Source of the DNA: Spodoptera frugiperda
Lineage: Eukaryota > Arthropoda > Insecta > Lepidoptera > Noctuidae
Reading direction: 5' to 3'
Length of the DNA: 64,000 bases
Assembly (NCBI RefSeq): GCF_023101765.2
Contig: NC_064234.1
Coordinates: forward strand, 4,092,001-4,156,000
This document shows, in pieces, positions 26,580 to 40,900 of the stretch (positions within the stretch are counted from its first letter, which is position 1; each line of letters starts with the position of its first letter). Below the pieces are notes generated by a model. It was not told where the DNA came from and searched no databases. It worked only from the letters and a program-made list of their open reading frames with translations. The position numbers were made by a program, and so were the translations under genes.

Positions 26580-29500
26580 AGAGCTACAAAATAGAGCTGG
26601 TTATTAATATTCCTAAAAAGTCGCTTATTGAAGACAAAACTCATAATGTTATCAACAAAGTCTTTTTAGTGTACTTGTTACACACATACACACACAATTA
26701 TTTACTCCGCACCCAGCCTTTTATAAAGTCCCCAATCCAATAAGATTGCATAAACACCAAACAGATCCAAACTAGTTCAGAATATAATAAATAACAAATA
26801 AACAACAACAGCAACAATAACAAAAATCTACTTATCATTGTCAATCAACATTGCGTAGGTATCTCTAACTATTTAAACAAAAAAAAAACTGCTCCAGTAA
26901 CTGATTCGCTTATAAACACGTTCATGCAATATTACGCAATTTGAAGGAACAATGCGCTAACAAGAAACTATGTATATTGTAGTGAAAGTGCGGTGATGAT
27001 AGTAAAGCAGCCACTGACTGGGTGCGTGTACGCAACTAACAGATCGTAATTATGCGCCATGCTGTTCACTTTGAATATTAATAACGACATCAAGTCGCAA
27101 GCTCTTAGACTAGGATATAGTGCTATGAATTAAGTTATACTCCTACATAAATTAGTGATAGATGTATAAACAGTAAATGAAACGCAAGAAAGTGCTACAA
27201 TTATTTAATTCTATTAAAACACCCAATAGCTCATTAACTTACGCTATTGATAGGTAAGTTTAGCCAACCAAATAAAAAAGTAAGTAAATATTGATTTTCA
27301 AAAAAAAACGTTGCTATCATTGCATAGCATACATTTCCCATTCAACTTGAATAAACCTTCTTGATTCTAAATTTATTATTTATAACTGTTTGACAAGGAA
27401 CTCGACTAGATTCAAGCTAAGCTAGAGGCTATATACTCTTGATTCAATTCCGTAATTGATTTTACTTTTAACAATAAGTTTATTACAGTTCCAATCTCAT
27501 CAGAAATGAAATAATTAAAACTTCAATTCTTCCTTATCTCCATTTTGATCAAAGAAAACTTTCTTCGATTATTTATACAATCATACAGTCACTCTTACAT
27601 AGCCCGAACTTCCTCTAATAAAACTGAGCCTACAATAAAACGCTTTCAATAAAAGCCATGATTACATAACATCCTATATACATTATCCATTACTATGAAC
27701 AACACCATATTACATGAACATAATCAAAGAAAAAAAAAGAAAAACTAATAAAATGGAAAGTTCAGAACAACACTTTCACCGTTTCTGATTGTGATCAGAA
27801 TCAATTTAATTGTTAACATGCATGAAATAAGATTAAACAGCTAAGTAATCTATTTGATTTCACCTTTCGTTAGCGACTTTATAATTACATATTTACTGAG
27901 TAAAGTCTGTTATTCTGTTTGTTTAACTCTCTATTAAACAACCGCTAAAATAAGCTTGCTGAATCATTCGTATCTACCAATGTATCATATCTACCAATAA
28001 GTGCTAATTACGTTTGTATTGCACCCAGATGCATCTTTTGTGATCACTTACGAATTGATTTTGCCAATAAATGTAGTCTTTTTTAAGTTACTAACTTTAT
28101 TAAATAAAAGACCATAATTATTCATTAAATTCGAGCAACTCATTTTTAAAAACATACATTAAAAAATAAATAAATAAGTACAACTTATTATTACATACAT
28201 TTAAATAAACAAAGACAAACACCAATCATAAAGATAAAATAAACTACCCAGATTAAGCTGTGAACACATTGAGTAACAGACATAGTTACAACAATGTCTA
28301 TATGGACCTAAACGTATCAACTAAGCCTTGGAACACACGAGCTGACGTGTGAACTTGCCCAAGCAACGGTGTTCGTGCGCAGATCATGAACTTACCTAAC
28401 TAAGGTCACTACTGCATATCAGATTACTGAATTCCACGCTTAGATATAAGATAAAGTCACAAGGAACATGCTGTTGGTATTGACTAACTGTCAAATGTAA
28501 CATGTAGGCACAAAGGAATATTAATTTGCCGTGTGTAACATTCTTGGAAGATTTAAAGTGTGCCCAGAATGTTCGTTCATTCTTATGAAAACTATACAAC
28601 GATTCAACGTATGAAATCGTATATCTTTCTTAATTACTAGGTAGACGGGAAATTAATAGCACAATACCATTCCTTACAGACAACATAATAGTGAAAATAG
28701 CACGTAATTATCAAAGTAAAGTAACTAAATACGTACAATTATATTAGGATATACCGTATTATATTTTCCTCGACGTTTTCAATTAATGAAAACCAGCGGC
28801 TTCCGTACCAGCCCTGTATAAACGTACAATTAGCACCAAGAAACGCTTATGTATTCATAATTAGAGCATTCCTTCAAGCCAACAATCAAGTACTCGTGCA
28901 TCGATGAAACTACACTGTTATGCTACTTCCAGTACAATGAGCGCGATTAAGACGTATACATTATGTACATAATTTATTAGTCACACCTCGTAAGCCCACT
29001 AATAAGGGTCTGAAGGCTGTCTGTCAGTTTGAATGCAGAATTTGACAGCTAAAGTCACTAATAAATTGATTTCTTGTATAAATATTTAATTTTATTTCGA
29101 CAGAAGCAATCAAGTTTGCTGTGTATAAAGTATCTAACGGAACCTAGTGTTTTTATTGCGAATAGTAACGACTTCACTCTTTAGTAACAGATGTAGGGCA
29201 TGCAATGCGGGTTTTGAATTACAAAATTGCGTTTGTAATAAAACTCTATCGACTTCTGTAAACCATTGCCTAAATAAGGAAGTATGACAGTTTAAAACGC
29301 GCGCATTCAATTTCTTGAATAAACGGACAAAGCGAACAATGTTCCCGCGACGTGGTGATCTGTTCTCTGTTACATAAAACTGATCTGAATACACCTCTCG
29401 TTGGCGAGTCGGTGATTTAAATCGTTTATTTGTAATCGATACAGTACTTGTGACCAATCGCCGTGACAGACGGTTGACATGGGACAGCGAACAAATATAT

Positions 29501-30334
29501 CACTTTACGGACATGTCATTAAGCGGAGAGTTACTCTGTTAGCTTCTAAAGTGACTGTTAAAGTAAGCACTTTCACTATTTCCGCACCAGCAAGCTCGAT
29601 GCCTCGATTGTTAGGTTTCAGGCGGGGAAACTTCTGTTCCTTACTTTACAATAAACTTTAATCCCAAACCAATAATTTTAACTGATCTTAGAGTTTCTAG
29701 TGCATAAACATTGACTTTCTACAACGGACGGATTTTCCAAAATGACTGGCATTTAATTGAGAAAGATATCGCACTCGGTTTAAAAAAAAACACTGATCAT
29801 TGTCATGAGTGGATGGTTTTTGACATGTACATATATTGAATACACCTTCTTGATATCTGATCTGACAATGCATAACTAAATGAATATTTTATAAAAATAT
29901 TTACGAATAAATATTTTTAACAAGCAATATTGTACTCTCGTCACACCACACTAGGTTTCAAATTTAAAATAAAATATTTACAAAATACATGTATATTTGT
30001 AATACCTATTAAATGAAACATTCAATTTTGCAACCAATGCGTAAGGTATTAGGTACCTTATTTGTATATCATACAAAGTTCCAATATTATACAACATACA
30101 ACCAACCCTTTAATTACCGTTTGACGTTATCTCAACTCTCGTTTTAATACCTGGTCTGGATAATCACCGATTTCAAGACAAGCAGAGCCGTGGGTAGAAA
30201 TATAGCAAGAAATATGAAATGACGGAACACTATGATTTCTAAGTTTAATATACAACGCAATCAACATTCGTAGATAACAAGTAGTATATCACTACATAGT
30301 AGTATAAACAAACTACGCAACGGCTTTTGATGCG

Positions 30335-30415
30335 GTTTTGGAACACCGTGGTGGTCACCGGTGACCGACGTTAGCGGAAGATTTGCCTTCAACAGTTTTC
30401 TATTGGCAGTTAAAG
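30335..30415 (+). repeat. Dispersed repeat family 5, copy 1
   Basis: GATTTGCCTTCAACAGTTTTC followed by TATTGGCAGTTAAAGAC; an inverted copy lies at 50355-50425. Confidence 0.6.
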
Positions 30416-33400
30416 ACTAGAAAGAGTGATTCAAGAGAAATGTTTATATGTATAATACATGCATAATATATCATCATTGCGGATCGCTAGTAGATAATTT
30501 AATGTTTGAATCGCAACAAAATAAAATATAGGAAATAAATAGTACACAAGAAAAACTTAACTGAATTATAAACGTTTGAGTTGATAATTACTTCACAGTT
30601 TTGCAATCACTCAGACAGCGTGTAATCGAATATTTAAAAAGCTTAGTAATCATCTGGTTATACCTAAAGAAATAATCAACAAGAGTTTGTGTTGCAACTA
30701 ATTAGCGGGTCATGCAGAAATAAAATTAACGCCTTTAAGTGATACTAAATGAAACCCAATAACTGGAAAACTTCACAAAAAGTCTCACGGTAAATAAGTG
30801 AACGAAATGTCACCTTAACAAGCCTTTCAATTGTCGTCTAGCTTTTAAAAAAAAATACTTTACATTTTTTACAATTACAAGATACAAAATTGAAATTTGA
30901 GATAGACTACCTTAATTTATAATGAGACGAATCGAGTGTAATGAATATCTATTTTATCTGAATTATACCTAGGTTCATACATACATAACCTCACACCTGT
31001 TCTCTCATGTTGGTAGGTAGAGACAATGATACGCCAGTTGCTACAAATTTTCCATACTTCTTTCACAGTCATCGGTCTTTTCATGCATGCTCATCGGTTA
31101 AACGTACACCCGGGAACTACTGCATCACCAAAAAAAAAATCCACGACAACAAAGAACGCGGTCAACACTGTAAATAAACAACACAACACTCCATTACACA
31201 CAACATACATCTTTTTGGACAGTAAAACATGGCCTTGCCCAACAATTATTGTAATTTCCACGTTTTTTGTGAACACCTCGCCTCATAACGTGGTTAACGA
31301 CGTATATAAAGGGGCTAAACAATCAAGTAGAACGATCGATGATTGATTTATTTCACAAACTCCACATACATATTGTTCTATCAACGAGTAGGTTGCACTA
31401 CACGCCACGTTTTTTCTTCATGCACACTTGCCAAGTGGGTCGCTAATTGAAAATTGTGTGGGTAAACTTACGACCTTTTATGCTTAATAGCACCTTATCA
31501 ATCAATTTCCGCCCACGAATTCTTACACGCGATTTTCTATCTTAAGATCATTTAATACTTTTAAGGAGCGAATATTACACTGATTATAATCTACAGTTTA
31601 AACATTTATTTTACCATACAAGTCCGCCTTAAGGCTATAATCAAAACGATAATTCGCTTTCTTATATAATTGTACGGAGATAAAATACCAAGCAACGAAA
31701 ATATCCAACATAATCTATTATGTGAACTGTCAGCGCTACCATTAGCACATAGCTAAGTAGCCGGTTCAATTAATCTATTGCGGTCAGAACAAACCTTACT
31801 TACATAGTAGTATTATGTCATCTCATTTCTATCGCACCATTAAAATACCACAACTGTTGAATACGCAAATAAAGAAACTATTAAACTGTATATTCTATGG
31901 GTATGCACATAACACGACTAAATAATTAAGCCTCATTTAAAACCATTACTTTGAAAGCTTGATACCATCTCAAGAGGCACTCTATCAAGCCACATACGTC
32001 TATCAGTACAAAAAGATCTATGTGGGTAAGGAAAAAAATCATAACTGTGGTTGCATGCTCGTATGCGTTCAGTAATGCTATCATTTAACTAAACACATAA
32101 AGTGTAATCGTGTAACGGTACAGTAATAGTACTAATAATCCGGTGAACAGATGTGCTCACGAAGACGATTAGATGAACGGAACGAGTCATCGGCAAAGCG
32201 AATCGCAAACAACTTGATTGAATGCAAACACGTTTCTTTGAGCATGGCTATTGAGTTGCACCAATGTTTCGATGCAAATCTTGTGTGGCCAATATACCAA
32301 TGTTTGAAAACTTTTAGTCAGTCAGTAACCCAATTGTTTCGATACACGAGACACTTCGCTTCAAGCTTCCTTGTGCGAACTAAGAAGTGAAATTCTTTTC
32401 CAGAGTCTGTTTCCGGATATGTATAATCTGGGTGTCTTCATGACCCGAGTGAATAGGTTAAAACGTCAATACATTAAATATAGAAAAAAGCTCAGGAAAT
32501 ACAAAATCGATCGCAAAAAATATTTTATTACTTTATTGAAAATGTTTTCCAAGAATACTGTTTTAATCTAGGCTTCGATCCCAGGAACCATATATTCACA
32601 ATCACTAGATCAACGAGGCGTTTAGCTCTAGGTATATTTCACGTTCATTAAAATATAATAGACATTATTTAAATTCCAACCCACATTATCATGTGGTGAT
32701 TTCATTATAACTTGCTTCATGATTTTACCTCGACAAACTCAAAATTTTGCAAGTTTACTAACTGACCTAATAAATCGTTTCTTAATCAATTTCGCACTGA
32801 AACGAATTTGTAAAGTAGAATCCGAAACAAAAACGGAATTGACTCAAAAAATATTGCTCAAAACACGAACATTTCGAAAACCAAAACATTTCCCTAAACA
32901 TTGCACCTATTATTTGCTGTTACTTAAAGCGACGTGAGGAAGAACTACACAAAAGTGTGCAAGAAAATTTCCTACAGACGTTTAAGTAACTAGACCAAAG
33001 TAGCTTCATATTATAGATTAGTCATGTGCAATTTTTCCGTAATCGTTCCGTAATCATCTTTAAACATTTCCGCGAATGGTATGTTTTACGCATTATGCTG
33101 CACGTTACATCCAGTGTTTAGGCGAAAAGAGAAATCCTCGGGGGCTGATTGGCAACCACAAGGCGACCGCAGCAGCTGGCACTAAATTAATCTCTGATTA
33201 GATAGCAACAATTTATGCTCCTTATAAATAAGCAATAAACTAGATCTAAGTAGCGGCAACAAACTTATTGGGTGGCATATTTATGCAACTAATGAGCGGG
33301 TTTTGTGGTCTGTACTTACTGAATTCTGATTACGTACTTTCAAAAGGTGTGAACCACGTGATATCAATTTGCTGAACTGTAATACCTTGATGCTATGATC

Positions 33401-34979
33401 TCTATTTATCCGAAAATTGTTTGTAAGATTAAAATCATTGAAGTATCTAGTATCTTTAACTTAAAGTTGTTAACTTAAATAGGTCAGTACAGTAAACAAC
33501 ACTTTCCTAACACCTTATACTGAAATACTTTAATGAATGATTTATTTAGGCATTAATAAACATAAATGCCACTTTTAATTACCTATGCAATACGAGAAGT
33601 AATCTCCACCAGCATTGCTACAAGCAACACGATCCATCGATTTAGAAAACGAAACACGCGACTCGTAATTCGAAATAATAACCCTTCTGATAACCCGCCT
33701 GTAATCGCCGGCGCCGTAACGAATCGCCAGCCAATGTTAGTGTTTACCAATAAGGAAATAAAAGTATCAGTCACCTCAAGGCTCTTGGACCTAAACGGTT
33801 CCACAAAAAACTAGCAAGTTCGTTCAACGTATTGTTATATGTTCCGCAACCAGAATAAAATTGAACAGTTTTTGTTGCATATCTACAAGTTAATAGTTTA
33901 TAATAGTCGGTTGCGAAACGTAAACGCGAACAATGCGTGGTTCGCAAGCTATTCGTGGAGGAACCCTAAAAGGTATCATTACAGAAACCGGTATCACATC
34001 ACTACAAATATTGAGCAAACATTTATAATAATGTGGTAATTGAACGATCGTATCGGACTGCGTAATGTTCAATTAATGCTTCGAGAAAACTGTAACGGTG
34101 GACTAGGAAGTAAAGTCCCTTTAATTTAAGGACGCGAGACCGCACGTTACGAAAACTTCGTGACAACAAGTCTTGTAACCATTACACGGGGGCCTGCTGT
34201 ACAGCATTTGCATTAACGCACCTGTCGAGACTCAGTACCGACTTATCTAATAAACTTATCGTCAGTACCTACACATTCAACTGCTGTCAGTTCTTGGGAA
34301 AATCGTTACAGATTCGCGATCATTCGTTCCACTTAAAATACCTTCGGAACGCTTGTAATTTACACGTCTTTTATCTCCATTGAAACATCTGTGTTTATGA
34401 GTTATGTATGCCAGTCATTAATCTTTAGTTCTATGGTTTGATTTTGCGATAGCTTTACTTGCGTATTTAGGTTTTGGTGAGTAGGCTGCGAGAGATATTA
34501 GTGTAGGTTCATTATTGTGATGTCGGTTTGGACTATTAATTTTCATACTTTACCAAATGCATTAGTTTTGTATCTATTGTTGTTATATTTTCTACCAACA
34601 ACTTTGACCTACAAGATGCAATCTAGGACTATATTATAATATTAACAAAAACCAAGTCAAACTTGGCATCTGCACTAATTTCCATTGTGGTCAAATAAAA
34701 GAAAATTTTCTATTGAAATAAGATTACGTTTGTATCTGTTTCAACCATTGAGTTCAAGCAAAAACTGGCTAATTTAAATGAACTTCCAAACAGACCGAGA
34801 CGACCTCCACCCGTCACCTTGTACCCAACTTTCAGGCCAAGTATAGAGATGACATTGGTCACAAAAAAAAGAAAATAAAGTTTTTTCTGTAAACTGATAC
34901 AATTAAGATAATTTTATCACTATGGCAGATATTTGTCAAGACTGAACAAAGACTTAAATGAATTTTCTTTCTTTTACAG

Positions 34980-37900
34980 AAGCCATAAGCACAGCCGACG
35001 ATCAATCAACATCTGCATCATGGTGGCAGGCAGGCACAGCTACTCCGTTCCGCGAGAGCTCCAGCAGCGCCTTCTCCTCCACCCACGGCCTCGTACAAAC
35101 TCACCCCTCGGGCAGCGACCCCTTTGCCTCCTTTGGTAGCATTGGCAGTACTTCTGGACCTTCTTCAAACCCATTCGCGTCCAGCGGCAGCGGTCCGTTA
35201 AGCGGTGGCGTTCGAAACAACCCTCTGCCATCTTTGGCGAGGAATGCCAACGGGAAACCTTCCCTGAAGCATCTGGACTTCACAAGCAGTGCGACAGCCG
35301 AGCTGAGGAGGAACCCAGCTCTGTCAGCCCCTGATGAGTGCGCTCGTGCTTGCCGGGAGAATGAACCACCAAGGATTTGCTACTACCACTTCACTCTTGA
35401 GTTGTACACGGTTTTGGGAGCGTGAGTAGCCTTTATAATTTTTATTTGGGCTTATTAGATACTTTGTAATTTTCTCTGAATCATTGTGTTGTTTCAAATA
35501 GAACGGAAAATAATTCACGCGAACATATAAGGAAAATTGTAGTTGATTTCCAAAGTAGCTCAATGCGTACTAATGCTAATGAAGTTTGTTTCCTTTGCAC
35601 CTACGGAAACAAAGGAATCATTGTGTTTTTTCAACGGATATAAACCTATTTGGAACCAAGGTGTAAACATTGCGACAGATCATTCGGTGACATTGGATGA
35701 GCGGTCATCGCTCTTATTTCCAACAATAATAACAGACTCCTCGTTTCTGATTGAAGTTGCAGCACTAGCAGCTAACAGAGTCGGAAGTCTATTCAATTGT
35801 GCCTCTATAATTGCACGGATCAGACGTTTACTTTACAATCACTGTTATCGTCTTATATCACAACAGTTTAAAAAAAGGCTTAAGACTTGAGTAACTCCTT
35901 ACCTCATTGTATTTCGTAACAGCTCTGCCATCTGCGCCAAGATCCCGAGATAGTCGAAAATATTTTCGAGATGCTCACGCAAAGTCGTGCGCAGGAAAAA
36001 ATCGACCTAGCGACCGACTTTTCCATTTCGCACATTTTACGCTTTGTTTCACACCAACTGTTAGCGGAATCCAATTCAATGCCGTACTTAAATACAACGA
36101 TCCAAATTCCGTTAGGCCACGTAATTGATAGGTGACGACAGGACTTATGCAAACTACATTATTTCATTATAGTGTACGTATAGTGGGGTAACAGATATTG
36201 ATAAAGAAATAGAGCATAACTTATGTCACACATTCCATTTGCAGGGCGTGTCAAGTATGTACACCAAACGCTACGAATGTGGTATGGTCGCACTGCCAGT
36301 GTGTGCTGGCCGATGGAGTCGAGCGTGGAATCCTCACCGCGAACAGAATGTTGCCGGGACCGTCCATCCAAGTGTGCGAGAACGACAAAGTTGTCATCGA
36401 TGTAGAAAATCACATGGAAGGTATGGAGGTGACCATTCACTGGCACGGAATCTGGCAACGAGGCTCTCAGTACTACGACGGTGTGCCATTTGTGACGCAG
36501 TGCCCCATCCAGCAAGGAAATACTTTCAGGTATGTGATTTCTAATTATTTACTCTTAAACTTGTGCCTGTTAAATCACAACTTCTTATATTGTAAAATTT
36601 TGTTCACAGATATCAATGGCAAGGTAACGCAGGTACCCACTTCTGGCACGCTCACACTGGTCTTCAGAAGCTTGATGGTTTATATGGCAGTATCGTCGTA
36701 CGTCAGCCACCTTCCAAGGACCCCAACAGTCATCTCTACGATTACGACTTGACTACCCACGTAATGCTGCTTAGTGATTGGTTGCACGAGGATGCCGCGG
36801 AGAGGTACCCAGGTCGTCTTGCCGTCAACACTGGTCAGGATCCCGAGAACGTGCTGATTAACGGCAAGGGTCAATTCAGAGATCCCAACACTGGCTTCAT
36901 GACCAACACGCCCCTGGAAGTGTTCACCATCACGCCCGGCAGACGTTACAGATTCAGAATGATCAACGCTTTCGCGTCCGTGTGCCCTGCTCAGGTCACT
37001 TTCGAAGGCCACAATTTAACTGTTATTGCGACTGACGGCGAACCTGTGCATCCGGTACAAGTAAACACCATCATCTCGTTCTCAGGTTAGTTTTGTACAA
37101 GGAAGCAATAAACACACACATGTTTACGAGTTAGCTTTCGAACAATGGCCGTTGTAACGATATATACAGAAGAAGTTCCCCCACACGTGATTGCACTCTT
37201 TTATGAGTGGCGACAATTTATGCAGACGGGAAATGGAAAACAATAACATGTTTACTCGTCTTGTCATCCTATGAAAATTTAAACGGTTCCATGATATAAC
37301 TTTAAATAATCAAGTCAAGATTTCTCTTATAAATTGTTTTACATCCAAAGAAAGTTTAGTGTTATATCGTAATGATACCGGCATCAATGTAATTAGCGAT
37401 AATACAATCGATTACGATTTTAATAAGACACGCCTATGTGTTGTAATAAAGTGTTTAATTAGCTAGTGCACTCAGTCGAGCAAAAACATTGTATAACATA
37501 CATACATGCTTCCTATTTTACAACATTTGCAAATTATCTAGATCCTAATGAAATTCATATTAAAATGTTATAACGCATGTTGCAGGCGAACGTTACGACT
37601 TTGTAATCGAAGCGAACAACATTCCTGGAGCTTACTGGATCCAAGTCCGAGGTCTTGGCGAGTGCGGTATTAAGAGAGCCCAACAATTAGGTATCCTCCG
37701 ATACGCCAGAGGACCCTACCAGCCATCTTCGCAGCCACCTACTTACGATGTCGGCATTCCTCAAGGAGTGGTGAGTAGTAGTAGCCAGTGTAACATACAG
37801 CGATACTGTAATATATTAAAGTACCACTTGTAGACCAGTAGATGATTGAAACTATGATTATGTAAATATTTCTTTCTACCTTTCCTCTAAGTTGGTAGTA

Positions 37901-40900
37901 GTATGACTAGAAGGATGGACCACTCGTAATCATGGTGCAGTGTTCTAGTTGGTGTTCGTGGCGAGGTGCATGGCGTACGTAGCCCGTGGCACGAGACTAC
38001 CCGCCTCAATTATTAAACAGCGGATATTGCATACTGAATTCTTGGTGCCGACACGACAGCCTCGATTAAACATGGTCCAAGTGTCGACTTTATACCAACT
38101 CGTTGCTCAAACATAAGTACCGGTATAGAGCCGATATGAAACAATTTTCGCAGCAGTGAATAAATTAAAGCGAAAAATCAAATTATAGCTGTTGACGAAT
38201 TAGACCATGTACAGTCAGGTGAAATAGTTACCGGTACCAATTACCGGTTTTGTAAATATATCAATACCAACTTGTCTCTGTAGTAATTTCAAATTCGACT
38301 ACATACCGATGTAGCGGTTTGTGAGAAGGTGTGTGTTTGCACTTTGATTGAATTTCTGCAAGAGTGCAACAATTTTACAACTTTGTAGTTTTAGTAACTG
38401 TAGTCAGTTGAGTAGTATATAATGTACATTTGCACGTATTTCTAGTAATTGCACGAACCTTTCTCCTCACTAACTATCCAGGTGATGAACCCGCTGGACG
38501 CGAGGTGTAATATTACCAGGAACGACGCTATTTGCGTCAGTCAGCTGAAGAACGCCAAGCACATTGACCCAGCTATCCTTCAAGAAAGGCCTGATGTTAA
38601 AATCTTCTTGCCTTTCCGTTTCTTCGTCTATAGGCCCGAGATGTTGTTCCAGCCGAACACTTATAACAGATATTTAGGTAAGCTATTAATACAAACATTC
38701 TTCCTTAATACATTGCGCGTAAGTATCGTCCACGTTATAACATAAAATCAATATCCGCAGTTGCCCCTGGAGGAGATCACGTGATCAGTTTAATAGACGA
38801 GATATCATACATGGCACCGCCAGCGCCTCTGATCAGTCAGTATGATGACATTAACCCCGAACAGTTCTGCAACGGTGACAACCGTCCGGCCAATTGTGGA
38901 CAGAATTGCATGTGCACACACAAGGTCGATATACCTCTTAACGCTGTTGTCGAAGTTGTGTTGGTAGACGAAGGTATGTATTCATTACATTATATTTAAT
39001 AACCTGTCAAAATTAACTTAAATCAATACAACCACTTATAGTCAATTTATAACTCAATTTGGTACTTATTTACCGATGTTATCATCACGTAAATCGATTT
39101 GTTTCTTCGCTAATTATATACAACGTCGAATACAATAACGGGAAGTAATGCATCACGTATACATAGATTACGATTACGATAATTATAATAGATGCAAATT
39201 CTTGATTGTACTTTCCATTTTCCAGTTCAAATCGCAAACTTATCTCACCCGTTCCACTTGCACGGATACGCCTACAACGTCATCGGTATTGGCCGATCAC
39301 CTGACCAGAACGTGAAGAAAATTAACCTGAAGCACGCTCTCGACCTCGACAGGAGAGGTCTGCTCGAGCGTCACCTGAAGCAAGGAGACCTCCCCCCGGC
39401 GAAGGACACCATCGCTGTGCCGAACAACGGCTACGTCATTATCCGTTTCAGAGCCAACAACCCCGGCTTCTGGCTGTTCCACTGCCACTTCCTGTTCCAC
39501 ATCGTCATCGGCATGAACCTCGTCCTGCAAGTGGGCACCCAGGCCGACCTTCCTCCCGTACCCCCCAACTTCCCCACATGCGGCGACCACCTCCCTCCCA
39601 TCTCGCTCCACTAAATTGGTTCCTAGAAAATTGCCCAGTTTTTGCATGTGCAAACAAAAGTACAGCACACAGCTATGTACAGTTGATTTAAATATGTTAA
39701 CTAAGTGTAAATTTATGTTTGTTTTGTGTGATGTGTCCGGCGGATTCGAAGTGCTCGATTCTGCCGTTTGTGTTTATTTTTTTACAAGAGTGATTCAATG
39801 GGAGTTAATGATGGTTTGTGATTTTATTTAACAATGGATGCACTCTCTCTGCGAGTTGACTTCAATTTTAATTTTATGCCATATTCGGTGATATTTTCTT
39901 AATTACGTTTTAATTATTGATATCGCCAATAATATGTACTTTGAGGCTCTTGAACCAACAATTATTACTTTCGCGTATTGAGTATAGTTTTAACAAGACT
40001 TGTTCGTCCTGTAACTAACAACTTGCCATTATAATTTTATTTTCACCAATGATATATTTATTACTTGTATATATTTAAAAATTACTTATTAGACCTACTT
40101 GCTTAGAATTGTAAGACTTTTCGTACCCTGCCAATTTTGCATGCACCCTTACCGTTTATGATAAATGTAAATAAAGTACTGCGGACCTTTTGTAAATACA
40201 CAGTAGTATGATCACTCTGTACCACACCCGTACACATACGAAGACTGTATATTGTAACGTAGACTATAGATATACAGAACGCGCACGTGAAGTTACCATT
40301 AATTAAGAATTTTGTTAATTGTTACGGCTACTAGAAGTCAGTGTGATTGTGCCAACGGAAATTTCATAAAATAAATGTCGGTGTGTCCTAGTCGATTGGA
40401 AACGACAACACGCAACTAACATCGAACATAACTTGCAGCGAAGTAGGTATATTTTGCTAAACGTAAACGAGAATAAGGCGTTACGATTTATCATAATAAT
40501 ATAAAAATTACTATAAGAATGTAAAATTTTATACCATTTAATAAAATTTATGAAAAATAGCGCTTCATTTTATTTACCTTGTAGTGTATGTTTATTTAGT
40601 TATTGAGTAGAATTAGATACACATCAGTTGTAAAAAACTGTTGTATATTTGTATATAAAGCACTAGTATTCTTTCTATATACTTTAGATAGATGACTTGC
40701 ATGGATTGATTTGTGCATGATGGGTATTCCAGTAGACATCTACTTGGCACCGAGACACAGGTTGTAAATGTTCTATATTTCTTTGTGTAAATATCCTATT
40801 TATATTTTATAATAACAATGTTACTAAACCATTCTGTGTGTGTAAAGCTTTTAGCACATTAAGTCGCTTCAATAAATCTAAATGCTAAATTAACAAGAAT

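Larger units (their letters stand above)
22261..34979. other. Gene-free stretch, probable Lac2 intron 1 (part 3)
   Basis: Contains three family 2 retroposons and family 5 repeat copy 1. The end is a good 3' splice site (pyrimidine tract plus TTTTACAG at 34972-34979) for the first visible Lac2 exon. No coding exon was found. Confidence 0.55.

Noticed and set aside
27175..27255. Frame MKRKKVLQLF... ending at a good GTAAGT donor
   Set aside because: Not a signal peptide, wrong phase for Lac2, no similarity.
29134..29457. Open frame of 107 codons on the minus strand
   Set aside because: No recognisable domain, no signal peptide, AT-rich surroundings; likely chance.
34400..34476. Hydrophobic frame ending at a GTGAGT donor in the right phase just before Lac2
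   Set aside because: No Met in that frame after the upstream stop; T-rich sequence alone explains the hydrophobicity.
35543..35890. Open frame of 115 codons between the first two visible Lac2 exons
   Set aside because: Lies wholly inside the intron between 35421 and 36245; no similarity seen.
36159..37012. Minus-strand frames across Lac2 exons
   Set aside because: Shadow frames; the plus strand has the copper motifs and matching splice phases.
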